Shown in pieces: positions 1 through 6,448 of a DNA stretch of 9,894 bases. The position numbers and the translations under genes were made by a program. The DNA comes from Nitrososphaerota archaeon. GTDB lineage: Archaea > Thermoproteota > Nitrososphaeria > Nitrososphaerales > UBA183. The stretch's first letter is position 1. The number at the start of each line of letters is the position of its first letter. The DNA is taken from assembly GCA_029785625.1 (NCBI GenBank), contig JAFLZI010000007.1, forward strand, positions 1-9,894, given 5' to 3'. The notes under the pieces were generated by a model. That model saw nothing but the letters and a program-made list of their open reading frames with translations. It was not told the DNA's origin and ran no database searches.

Positions 1-591
1 ACCCTCTTCGACCTGGTCAGGAACGCCCTCAGGCAGAGGCCGGACGTCATCATAGTGGGGGAGATCAGGGGGAAGGAGGCGTTCACCCTCTTCCAGGCGA
101 TCTCGACGGGCCACGGGGGGATGGGGACCATCCACGCCGACTCCGTGGAGGCTGTCTTCAACAGGCTCACCACCGAACCCATGAGCCTCCCCCGGAGCCT
201 TGTGGGGACCAGCCTCGACTGCATAGTCCTCCAGCTCAAGCTCAGGATAGGGGACAGGTCCGTGAGACGCATCGTGAGCGTCAACGAGATACTCGGCTAC
301 GACAGCAGGACCAACGAGATGGTGATGAACGAGGTCTACAGGTGGGACCCCGTCACCGACAGGCTCCTCGGGACCGGGCGGAGCAGGCTGGTCGACAAGA
401 TAAACCAGAGGTACGGGCTCAGGCCCGAAGAGGTCAGGCGGGACTTGGACTCCAGGAAGGTCTTCCTGGAGTGGCTCGCCGGGAAGAACTACCGCTCCTA
501 CAAGGAGGTCAGCAGCTACGTCCAGGAGTTCTACGGGAACCCCTACGCCATGGCCAGCAGGGCGAGGACCGAGCTCGAGGCGATGGCTTGA
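1..591 (+). CDS. Type IV pilus/secretion assembly ATPase (FlaI/GspE/TadA family), C-terminal part, 5' truncated
   Basis: The reading frame is open from base 1, so the gene begins upstream of the window; 196 residues are visible. A Walker B strand (VIIVGEIRG, visible residues 16-24, catalytic Glu21) is followed by the His box GHGGMGTIHADS (37-48). This pair is diagnostic of the hexameric secretion/pilus ATPases. The GTG at base 55 falls inside the Walker B strand and is not a start. Walker A and the N-terminal domain are missing because of the window edge. In the family, this cytoplasmic ATPase powers pilin extraction and polymerisation through the FlaJ/TadC platform, which matches the two membrane genes that follow. 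The TGA stop overlaps the proposed TTG start of the next gene by 3 nt. FlaI (archaellum) cannot be separated from a pilus or adhesion ATPase here, but the pilins downstream and the lack of archaellum genes favour a pilus. Confidence 0.95.
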   Translation, partial: TLFDLVRNALRQRPDVIIVGEIRGKEAFTLFQAISTGHGGMGTIHADSVEAVFNRLTTEPMSLPRSLVGTSLDCIVLQLKLRIGDRSVRRIVSVNEILGYDSRTNEMVMNEVYRWDPVTDRLLGTGRSRLVDKINQRYGLRPEEVRRDLDSRKVFLEWLAGKNYRSYKEVSSYVQEFYGNPYAMASRARTELEAMA

Positions 592-1487
592 CCGTCAGAG
601 AGCAGCCGAAGCTCGGGTTCTGGGGGGCGTCCTACGTCCTCTACTCCCCCTATGCCAGGCGCTTCGAGGGCCTCTTCAAGGACGTCCGCGGGGACCTGGC
701 GCGGAGCGGGCTCATGGTCACCTTCCACGCCTACGTCGCCGGGGCCCTCTTCGCGTCGACCGTCGCCGGCGTGGCGGGCGCCCTGGTGGGGTTCACCGCG
801 GCCTTCTACGGAGGCCTCCCGCTGGGCTTCATGCTCCTCCTGCCGGCCGGGTCCGGGGCCCTGGCCTTCGCCGGGTGCCTGACCGCCTTCTACCTCCTCC
901 CGAGCACCAGGGCGAGCTCCAGGGGGCGGAGGCTCGACGCCGAGCTCCCCTACGCCGTCGGCCACATGTCGGTCCTCGCCACGGCCTCGGTCACCCCTGA
1001 GAGGATATTCGACGTTCTCGCCAGGGAAGAAGAAGGCGGGGTGATCGCCCGGGAGTCCAGGATGATGGTGAGGGACATGGCCACCATGGGGATGGACCTG
1101 ACCCAGGCCGTGGAGGCCGAGATCAGGCGCTCCCCCTCCGACAGGTTCAGCGAGTTCCTGGACGGGTTCAGGGCCGCTTCGGTGACCGGGGGGGACCTCA
1201 CGTCGTACCTGGGCAGGTCCGCCTCCGCCTTGATGCTCGACAGGAGGCTCCAGGCCAAGACCGTGGGGGAGAACGTGGGGATGGTGGCGGAGATATACAC
1301 CATCGTCCTGGTCGTGGCCCCGCTCCTGCTTCTGATCATGTTCTCGGTGATGGGGGCCATAGTGGGCTCCCTGGCGGGGCTGAGCGTCCTCGCCCTCATG
1401 TATCTCGTGGGGTACCTCTTCGTCCCGGTGGGGGGGCTGGTGAGCCTCATCCTGGCCGACCAGACCGTCAGGAAGGAGGTCGAGTAG
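588..1487 (+). CDS. Type II/IV secretion platform membrane protein (T2SSF; FlaJ/TadB-TadC-like), first of two
   Basis: The 299-residue protein is read from a TTG at 588 that overlaps the ATPase stop (TTGA). The frame is open further upstream, but there it runs antiparallel to nothing useful: it lies inside the ATPase gene and reads as Arg/Gln-rich shadow sequence, with no ATG or GTG nearby. A GAGG at 577-580 lies 7 nt before the TTG. There are two hydrophobic segments near residues 46-72 and 76-104. A cytoplasmic stretch of about 110 residues follows, opening with ELPYAVGHMSVLATASVTPE (119-138), a typical start of the T2SSF helical domain. Two more membrane segments lie near 235-262 and 264-290. 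In this family the protein forms the inner-membrane platform that couples the ATPase to the growing pilus. Its position between the ATPase and a second platform gene supports this. TadB versus TadC naming cannot be settled by eye. Confidence 0.87.
   Translation: MTVREQPKLGFWGASYVLYSPYARRFEGLFKDVRGDLARSGLMVTFHAYVAGALFASTVAGVAGALVGFTAAFYGGLPLGFMLLLPAGSGALAFAGCLTAFYLLPSTRASSRGRRLDAELPYAVGHMSVLATASVTPERIFDVLAREEEGGVIARESRMMVRDMATMGMDLTQAVEAEIRRSPSDRFSEFLDGFRAASVTGGDLTSYLGRSASALMLDRRLQAKTVGENVGMVAEIYTIVLVVAPLLLLIMFSVMGAIVGSLAGLSVLALMYLVGYLFVPVGGLVSLILADQTVRKEVE
1475..1480 (+). promoter_or_regulatory. Shine-Dalgarno site GGAGGT deciding the TTG start of the second platform gene
   Basis: GGAGGT lies 9 nt before the TTG at 1490 and inside the last codons of the preceding gene. 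It is a near-perfect complement to the 3' end of 16S rRNA and supports a TTG start where no ATG is available in the right place. Confidence 0.65.
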
Positions 1488-1489
1488 GC

Positions 1490-2353
1490 TTGGGGGTCCT
1501 GGAGCTGCACGCGAGGCGGAGGACGATCTACCTGTGGGCCACGGCGGGGGCTGGGGCGGCCATGGCTGTCCTGGCGGCCCTCAACCTGGTCCTAGGGGTC
1601 GGCCTGCCCTTCCCCCTCCCGTCGACCCTGCTCCTGGTCGGGGTCGGGTTCATGGCGGTCCCCGGCGGCGTGGACTGGGCCTTCGACCGCTGGAGGGGGA
1701 AGATCGACGACGCCCTGCCGACCTTCCTCTCCGACGTCACCAGCAACGCCAAGTCGGGGTTCAGCCTGACGCGCTCCCTGGAGATGGCCGCCGACAACGA
1801 CTACGGGCCGCTGACGAAGGAGCTGGTCCGGATGCGGACCCAGCTCTCCTGGGGCATCCCGTTCGAGGACGTCATCCGCCTGGAGATGAGGCGGCTCGAC
1901 TCCAGGGTGGCGAAGCGGACCTTCGGGATCGTCTTGGAGGCGGACAGGTCCGGGGGGAAGGTCGAACAGATGCTTGAAGCGATACAGAGGCACACCATGG
2001 AGCTCCACCAGATAGAAAAGGAGGTAAGGAACTCGCTCAGGCCGTTCACCCTGACTACGTATATCGCAGTGTTCATATTCCTCGGGATAGCCATCGTCAT
2101 GATAGACACCTTCTTCGCCGGGCTCATCAGCACCCAGAGCTCCGCCGCCGGGGCCGCCGTCGCCTTCGCGGGGCTCCAGGGGATCAGCCTGTCGTCCATC
2201 AAGAGCGCCTTCTTCCAGATTGCCCTGGTCGAGGCTGTGATAGGGGGGCTCGGGGCCGGGAAGCTGGGCGAGGCGTCCTTCGCCGCGGGGATCAAGCACA
2301 TAGTCATACTCGTGATCGCGACGGTGCTGGCGTTCCAGCTGTTCGTAGGGTGA
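1490..2353 (+). CDS. Type II/IV secretion platform membrane protein (T2SSF; FlaJ/TadC-like), second of two
   Basis: The 287-residue protein starts at a TTG 2 nt after the previous stop, with a strong GGAGGT 9 nt upstream. Two membrane segments lie near residues 12-36 and 44-60. A cytoplasmic helical domain follows with the TadC-like signature LPTFLSDVTSNAKSGFSLTR (76-95) and then YGPLTKEL (105-112) and a GIPF turn (122-125). More hydrophobic segments lie near 187-209, 237-258 and 267-286. The domain order matches the preceding gene, so the two are distant paralogues that together could replace one larger FlaJ. Having two short platform proteins behind one ATPase is the Tad-like arrangement. 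The stop TGA overlaps the GTG of the next gene (GTGA), indicating coupling. The family call is firm; the exact role (adhesive pilus, uptake or other) is not determined. Confidence 0.9.
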   Translation: MGVLELHARRRTIYLWATAGAGAAMAVLAALNLVLGVGLPFPLPSTLLLVGVGFMAVPGGVDWAFDRWRGKIDDALPTFLSDVTSNAKSGFSLTRSLEMAADNDYGPLTKELVRMRTQLSWGIPFEDVIRLEMRRLDSRVAKRTFGIVLEADRSGGKVEQMLEAIQRHTMELHQIEKEVRNSLRPFTLTTYIAVFIFLGIAIVMIDTFFAGLISTQSSAAGAAVAFAGLQGISLSSIKSAFFQIALVEAVIGGLGAGKLGEASFAAGIKHIVILVIATVLAFQLFVG

Positions 2354-3339
2354 AGAGATTGCAAGCACCAGCCCCAAGGATAGAAGCGACGCGGCTTTAC
2401 AGCGACCCCAACACCAGGGAACTCCTGCGGCGGATGCTCACCGAGAACGTCCTCCTGGAGCCGTCCATAGGGGCGGACGGGAAGGCCCGCTACCCCCTAG
2501 CCGAGGGGGTCCTGGGGCTGGAGGTGGACGTGAAGGGGTGGATAGTGGAGATGGTGGAGCACGCGGTCCTCCGGAAGGCGTCGAGCAGGCAGGTGGTCAT
2601 GTGCTCCGTCCACCTGAGGGCGGACCCCCTGGTGATGGTGGAGTGCGTGAAGTGCAGGGCGAAGAACTCAGTGAAGCGGTCCCTGGTGGAGCACACCTAC
2701 TGCGGCTACATCGGAGACGACTCTCGCTTCGACAAGGGGGGGAACCTCCAGTGCCCCAACTGCGGGAGGCCGATACGGGCCCAGAACGAGCTCAGGGTCT
2801 CCGGGGTGTGGTACGAGTGCCAGAACTGCCTCTCGAAGACGAGCACCCCGAGGCTGGTCTTCCTCTGCAAGGAGGGGAACCACGAGTTCAACACGGCGGA
2901 CCTCGCGCTGGTCGCCATAGACACCTACTCCGTCAACGAGAAGGCCCTGGTGGAGCTCAGGAACACGCTCCTCCTCGACCCAGAGCTGGCGGCCATGCTG
3001 ACAGCCATGGGCTACGAGGTGTCGGCCCCGGCCAAGGTGCAGGGGCAGTCGGGGTCCGTCCACTCTCTGGACGTCTACGCCAAGAAAGACGGCGAGACGG
3101 TGGCGCTCCAGGTGGCCGTGGACACGAAGCCGGTGGACCCCAGCGCTGTGATAGCGTTCTTCGCGAAGACCTTCGACATCAAGCCAGACCGGGCTGTCCT
3201 CGTGACCATCCCGGCCGCGTCCGAGGACGCGAAGCGCCTGGAGGCGGGCTACGGGGTCTCGTTGGTCGAGGACTTCGACGGCTCAGGGGTGGTGAGGAAG
3301 GTGAAGGAGATCCTCGAAGCCGCCGCAGCTCCAGGCTAG
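2350..3339 (+). CDS. TackOD1-like zinc-binding domain protein fused to a PD-(D/E)XK-like (restriction-endonuclease-fold) domain
   Basis: The 329-residue protein starts at a GTG overlapping the previous stop and has no membrane segment. Residues 85-180 carry Cys85, C99xxC102, H115xxCGYIG (C118), C135xxC138, C157xxC160, Cys173 and His178. This fits the pattern I know for TackOD1 ('thaumarchaeal output domain 1'), a zinc-ribbon-rich output or sensor module. Residues 205-325 look like a PD-(D/E)XK fold of the Mrr/archaeal type: helix, GYEV strand, QGQSGSVHSLDVYA (231-244, Asp241), a second strand VALQVA (251-256), then RAVLVTIPAAS and YGVSLVEDF. The usual E/Q-x-K reads Gln254-Val-Ala256, so the catalytic lysine is missing and the domain is probably non-catalytic (inference). 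Residues 1-84 are not recognised. As last gene of the ATPase/platform operon it may sense or regulate pilus assembly. The domain calls are by eye. Confidence 0.72.
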   Translation: MKRLQAPAPRIEATRLYSDPNTRELLRRMLTENVLLEPSIGADGKARYPLAEGVLGLEVDVKGWIVEMVEHAVLRKASSRQVVMCSVHLRADPLVMVECVKCRAKNSVKRSLVEHTYCGYIGDDSRFDKGGNLQCPNCGRPIRAQNELRVSGVWYECQNCLSKTSTPRLVFLCKEGNHEFNTADLALVAIDTYSVNEKALVELRNTLLLDPELAAMLTAMGYEVSAPAKVQGQSGSVHSLDVYAKKDGETVALQVAVDTKPVDPSAVIAFFAKTFDIKPDRAVLVTIPAASEDAKRLEAGYGVSLVEDFDGSGVVRKVKEILEAAAAPG

Positions 3340-4160
3340 GCGTGGGCGCCCAGGAAGGACAGCAGGGCCTCGTTGAACGCCCCCGGCTGCGAGATGTTGA
3401 CCAGGTGGTCTGCCCCGCGGATCAGTATCCTCGACGACCTCGGTATCTTCTGGTGGATCCTCTCGGCGCAGGTGATCTGACCGGGAAAGTCGTTGTCCCC
3501 CCAGACCAGCAGGGTGGGGGCGCGTATCTCGCCGAGCATCTTGAAGGCCGGCTGGCTCCTGGGGGCCCTCAACTCCGAGAAGGGCTCGGTGAAGACTCGG
3601 TAGTTGTCCTTGGCCATGGACGCCACCTTCTGCCTGGCGGCCCCCAGGGACTGGCCCATTATCGACAGGTGGATGTCTATGGCCTCGTCCACCCTCCCCT
3701 GCTTGATGGCCTCCTCCCAGCGTCCCCAGTCCTTGTCACTGGCGCGGGCCATGTGCTCCTCCTGCTCGGACCCGTACTCGTACCCGTCCACGGTGGGGGC
3801 CACCAGGACCATCCCGCTGACCCGCTGCGGGTATGCCAAGGCGAAGTCGATGGCGACGCTCCCGCCGTTCGAGAGGCCGACGGGTATGGCCGTCTTCACC
3901 CCGACGTGGTCGAGGAGGTCCCTGAGGTCCGCGGCGTCGTCGTAGGGCCCCCTGGGCCTGTCTGAAAGCCCCGACCCTCTCAGGTCGTACCTGACGACCC
4001 TGAACCCCTCCGTGGGGAGCAGCTCGAACTGCTCGTCCCACATCCTCCTGTCGAGGAACCCGGCATGAATCAGGACCACCGCTGGCTCCTTGTCCGCACC
4101 CGCCGCTTCGTAGTAGAGCCTCCCGCCGCTAACCTGGGCGTAGGCCCCGGAGGCCGTCAC
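3336..4160 (-). CDS. Alpha/beta-fold hydrolase
   Basis: The 274-residue protein is read from a GTG at 4160. The open frame continues 94 codons further upstream, but those codons run antisense through the pilin gene start and do not resemble the family, whereas the family N-terminus (GGRLYYEAAG, then VVLIHAGF) begins just after this GTG. The nucleophile elbow is GLSNGG with Ser97, the oxyanion-side motif is IHAGF (31-35), and RYDLRGSGLSDRP (57-69) is the typical beta4 region. The acid is probably Asp224 in WGDNDFPG and the base His252 in GADHLVN, so the triad is complete. The length is normal for esterase, dienelactone hydrolase-like or haloperoxidase-like members; the substrate cannot be told. 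It is cytoplasmic, with no signal peptide. It converges on the TackOD1 gene and diverges from the pilin gene, so it is not in either operon. Confidence 0.9.
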   Translation of the reverse strand: MTASGAYAQVSGGRLYYEAAGADKEPAVVLIHAGFLDRRMWDEQFELLPTEGFRVVRYDLRGSGLSDRPRGPYDDAADLRDLLDHVGVKTAIPVGLSNGGSVAIDFALAYPQRVSGMVLVAPTVDGYEYGSEQEEHMARASDKDWGRWEEAIKQGRVDEAIDIHLSIMGQSLGAARQKVASMAKDNYRVFTEPFSELRAPRSQPAFKMLGEIRAPTLLVWGDNDFPGQITCAERIHQKIPRSSRILIRGADHLVNISQPGAFNEALLSFLGAHA

Positions 4161-4269
4161 GTCCCCTTCCCGTGCGCCCAGCGCTTGGAAAAGCGTTGTG
4201 GTCTCCCGCCAGGAGGGGAGGAGCCCCGGGGAGATTCTCCTTTGGCTGCACCCGCGGATGTTACACTTC

Positions 4270-4277
4270 CTTAAGAC
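4270..4277 (+). promoter_or_regulatory. TATA-like box CTTAAGAC upstream of the first pilin gene
   Basis: The motif shares CTTAAG with the better-supported box at 6419. An archaeal start site about 26-30 nt downstream would fall near 4298-4302, giving a leader of about 60 nt before the pilin ATG at 4360. CTTAAG is its own reverse complement, so it could also serve the hydrolase on the other strand. No experimental evidence exists here. Confidence 0.4.
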
Positions 4278-4345
4278 GGCTCCGCCCGCGTCGCGTCGAA
4301 GGTGATACCGTGGCCGGCGAGGATGGCCTTCAGGTCCTCGGTTCT

Positions 4346-4350
4346 GGAGG
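4346..4350 (+). promoter_or_regulatory. Shine-Dalgarno site GGAGG for the first pilin gene
   Basis: GGAGG lies 9 nt before the ATG at 4360, the right distance for initiation on a transcript that carries a leader. Confidence 0.55.
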
Positions 4351-4359
4351 CGCGCTGAG

Positions 4360-4878
4360 ATGAAGGTCTCGAGGAGGAGGGGGCTCTCCCCCATAATCGC
4401 CGAGCTGATACTTGTGGCCATCACGGTGGTGATAGGGACCACGGTGTTCTACGTCGGGAGCGCGGCCGTGGGCGGCTACGCCAACGGGTTCTCGCTCCTC
4501 TTCGGCAAGAGCGCCAACGCCGCCCAGGAGATCTACGTGGTGGAGTACGCCCAGTTCGGGACCGGGAGCGTCAACATCACCGTCAGGAACGTGGGCTACG
4601 TGGTGGTCCAGCTCACGTCGGTCGACCTGTTCAACCAGACGGCCGTGGGGGCGGGGTATCCGACCTCGGGTATCTTCACCAACACCACCAGCCCGGCCAT
4701 GGTGAGGCTCCCGTCCACCGCGCGCCCGTACTGCTACTGGTCGCAGCAGATGCTGGTGATACCTGTGGGGACCTTCTGCAACGTCAGCGTGGCCTTCAGG
4801 GCGCACACCGGGGCCGCATACAACGTGGTGGTGAGCACGGACAGGGGGAACAGGCTTGTCGTCCAAGAGATCGCATAG
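4360..4878 (+). CDS. Type IV prepilin (archaeal class III signal peptide), pilin 1
   Basis: The 172-residue protein has a short basic leader MKVSRRRG followed by LSPIIAELILVAITVVIG, the classic class III prepilin signal. A FlaK/PibD/EppA-type prepilin peptidase would cut between Gly8 and Leu9. The hydrophobic helix (about 9-34) forms the filament core in this family. The rest is a beta-rich head with NITVRNVGYVVVQLTSVDLF (72-91) and a C-terminal AYNVVVSTDRGNRL (153-166). Cys125 and Cys140 could form a disulfide, and several NxS/T sequons suggest N-glycosylation outside the cell. The start is an ATG with GGAGG 9 nt upstream. The next gene begins inside its last codons, so the two are probably co-translated. 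Whether it is the major or a minor pilin is unknown; the head is divergent from the two later pilins. Confidence 0.9.
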   Translation: MKVSRRRGLSPIIAELILVAITVVIGTTVFYVGSAAVGGYANGFSLLFGKSANAAQEIYVVEYAQFGTGSVNITVRNVGYVVVQLTSVDLFNQTAVGAGYPTSGIFTNTTSPAMVRLPSTARPYCYWSQQMLVIPVGTFCNVSVAFRAHTGAAYNVVVSTDRGNRLVVQEIA

Positions 4879-6397
4879 GCCCGCCAGGAGGAGGGGGCTC
4901 TCCGAGATGATCGGGGCCCTGTTCATCCTCGTCCTGCTTGTGGTCTCGTTCGGCTTCACGCTGGTGATGTTCAACTCCTTCACCGCCTACCAGAGCGCAG
5001 TGAACACCAGGGCGCAATACAACGCCCAGCTCCCCAGGGAGCAGCTGGGGGTCAGCAGGGTGGTCTTCGGGGCGTCGGAGGCGTACAGCCCGAACCCCGG
5101 CTTCCTCGGGAGCTTGACCTCCACGGGCTCGGCCGAGTTCTTCCCCGTATCCAACATGAACTTCACGTCTAGCTCGGCGGGGTGGACCTTCACCAGGGTC
5201 TACCTGCAGTCTGGGGTGTACGGGATGAGCGGGAACTTCGACCCCGTCACCGGGACAGGCTCCCCGTCGGGGCCTGGCTCCATCTTCACAGACTTCGCCT
5301 ACAACCCTGGTTCGCACAACACGGTGGAGGCCATCGGGAACTGGACCGCCCAGTTCACCCTCTCGGCCGGGCAGGTCTCGTCTCTGAGCTCCGGCCAGGG
5401 TGTTATCGAGTTCTCGCTGGGGCAGTTCCTGGCCATCGACAACCAGGGGTCGAGCTCCTCCCCCCCGACGATCTCCGTCTACCTCCAGGACGCGAACACG
5501 GGGAAGACGGTGACCGTGGTGGCCCCGACCCCGGCGACGACCGTCTGGTCGGAGACATACGGCATACCCTTCCCGGCGGGGGCCTTCTCCAGCTCCCTGG
5601 CCGCCCAGGAGAGCTTCTTCACCGGGAGCTCGGGGACCTACAACTTCATACTCGAGGCGGACGAGACGCTGAAGGGGCAGAGCAGCACCCTGTCCGAGGT
5701 GAGGGTGAACTTCGACGACAGCGGGGTCGAGCTCGTGCTTGGAAACTACTACTCGTCCACCGTCTGCCCCACCTTCACCGTCAAGCAGAACCCGCTGTCC
5801 ATCCAGGACCTGACCATGAGCGTCACCTCCTCCTACACGGCCCCCGTCACCCAGACCGTCTACCTGTGGGACTTCTCCCAGGGGACATTCACCCAGGTGG
5901 ACCTGGCGTCCGTGGGCTCCACAGCCACGACCAGGTTCATCGACCTCGGAGGGCTCGTGGGGGGCGCGAGCGAGGTCCAGCGGTTCCTGCAGACGGCTAC
6001 GGCGAGCGTCAGCCCGCCTGGTTGCCCCAACGACCCGATATCCACGACCCCGGGGTACGCCATAATGAAGATCTACGCGGTGGCAGGCGCGAGCTTCACC
6101 GGGGACCTGAGCGCTGACGTGCTCACCGCCTACTATACAGACACGAGCCACATGTCCTTCGCCCTAGTCAACGACGGGACTTCGACGATACACCTGGTGA
6201 GCCTCTGGGTCGTCGGCTCCTCGGGCCCGACGCACTATGCGTCGACGCTCCCTGCCCCTTACAACTTCTCCGAGTGGGTCCCAGCAGGGGGGAGCGTGTC
6301 TGTAGCGGTCGCGTACGACTGGACCCCGGGGGAGTACACGATCGAGCTCGTCTCTGCGCTTGGGAACGTGTTCTCGGTGACCGCCACTGCCTCGTGA
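4856..6397 (+). CDS. Large pilin-like surface protein with class III signal peptide (possible minor/tip pilin or adhesin)
   Basis: The 513-residue protein begins at a TTG that overlaps the previous gene by 23 nt, with GGGGG 7 nt upstream; the next in-frame ATG would destroy the signal. The N-terminus is basic (RRRG, 11-14) followed by LSEMIGALFILVLLVVSF, so cleavage after Gly14 is expected. After the helix (about 15-45) comes an ectodomain of about 465 residues, rich in Ser, Thr, Gly and aromatics. It reads as several beta-sandwich modules: roughly 100-295 (ending VRVNFDDSGVELVL), 320-382 (TVYLWDFSQGTFTQVDLASV) and 430-513. The last contains FALVNDGTSTIHLVSLWVV and YTIELVSALGNVFS, a pattern like the pilin heads nearby. 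There are only two cysteines, Cys304 and Cys390. Ordinary archaeal pilins are far shorter. A filament-tip or adhesive role is inference; the prepilin-type N-terminus is seen directly. Confidence 0.86.
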   Translation: MSSKRSHRPARRRGLSEMIGALFILVLLVVSFGFTLVMFNSFTAYQSAVNTRAQYNAQLPREQLGVSRVVFGASEAYSPNPGFLGSLTSTGSAEFFPVSNMNFTSSSAGWTFTRVYLQSGVYGMSGNFDPVTGTGSPSGPGSIFTDFAYNPGSHNTVEAIGNWTAQFTLSAGQVSSLSSGQGVIEFSLGQFLAIDNQGSSSSPPTISVYLQDANTGKTVTVVAPTPATTVWSETYGIPFPAGAFSSSLAAQESFFTGSSGTYNFILEADETLKGQSSTLSEVRVNFDDSGVELVLGNYYSSTVCPTFTVKQNPLSIQDLTMSVTSSYTAPVTQTVYLWDFSQGTFTQVDLASVGSTATTRFIDLGGLVGGASEVQRFLQTATASVSPPGCPNDPISTTPGYAIMKIYAVAGASFTGDLSADVLTAYYTDTSHMSFALVNDGTSTIHLVSLWVVGSSGPTHYASTLPAPYNFSEWVPAGGSVSVAVAYDWTPGEYTIELVSALGNVFSVTATAS

Positions 6398-6418
6398 GTG
6401 TAGAATTTCTTCACCGGC

Positions 6419-6426
6419 CTTAAGTA
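6419..6426 (+). promoter_or_regulatory. TATA-like box CTTAAGTA, leaderless-type promoter of the tandem pilin genes
   Basis: The box covers -30 to -23 relative to the A of the ATG at 6449. This is where archaeal TATA boxes sit relative to the transcription start, so the mRNA probably starts at or next to the ATG. No Shine-Dalgarno sequence precedes that ATG, in agreement with leaderless initiation. A T-rich stretch (TTTCTT, 6406-6411) just upstream may help end transcription of the previous gene. Confidence 0.6.
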
Positions 6427-6448
6427 CGGTGGGGGGCCCGTTCTCCCG

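Larger units (their letters stand above)
4161..4359. other. Divergent intergenic region between hydrolase and first pilin gene
   Basis: About 200 bases separate the two divergent starts. They contain a CTTAAG TATA-like box (4270-4275), an imperfect dyad of the form CAGCGCTT-n4-AAGCGTTG (4179-4198), a perfect 11-base palindrome GGAGATTCTCC (4230-4240) and a short open frame (4302-4358) ending just before the pilin ATG. Both transcription units are probably controlled from here. No RNA gene is apparent. Confidence 0.55.

Noticed and set aside
2538..3965. 475-codon + strand frame overlapping the TackOD1 gene and hydrolase
   Set aside because: Gly/Arg/Pro-rich shadow translation crossing two well-supported genes on opposite strands.
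4161..4359. tRNA or other structured RNA gene in the divergent region
   Set aside because: No T-loop-like GTTCRA or acceptor pairing was found; the symmetric words are too short for an RNA gene.
4172..4363. 63-codon + strand ORF ending in an ATGA overlap with pilin 1
   Set aside because: Starts at a GTG without any ribosome site, has poor third-position G/C pattern and Arg-rich low-information sequence, and spans the presumed promoter.
4161..4442. 94-codon N-terminal extension of the hydrolase frame on the - strand
   Set aside because: It runs antisense to the pilin 1 signal region, lacks resemblance to the hydrolase family, and the family N-terminus starts just after GTG 4160.
4796..6151. 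451-codon - strand ORF opposite the large pilin-like gene
   Set aside because: It is the antisense shadow of a GC-rich gene, rich in Arg, Gly and Pro, with no recognisable domain, while the + strand frame has a clear prepilin signal and beta modules.
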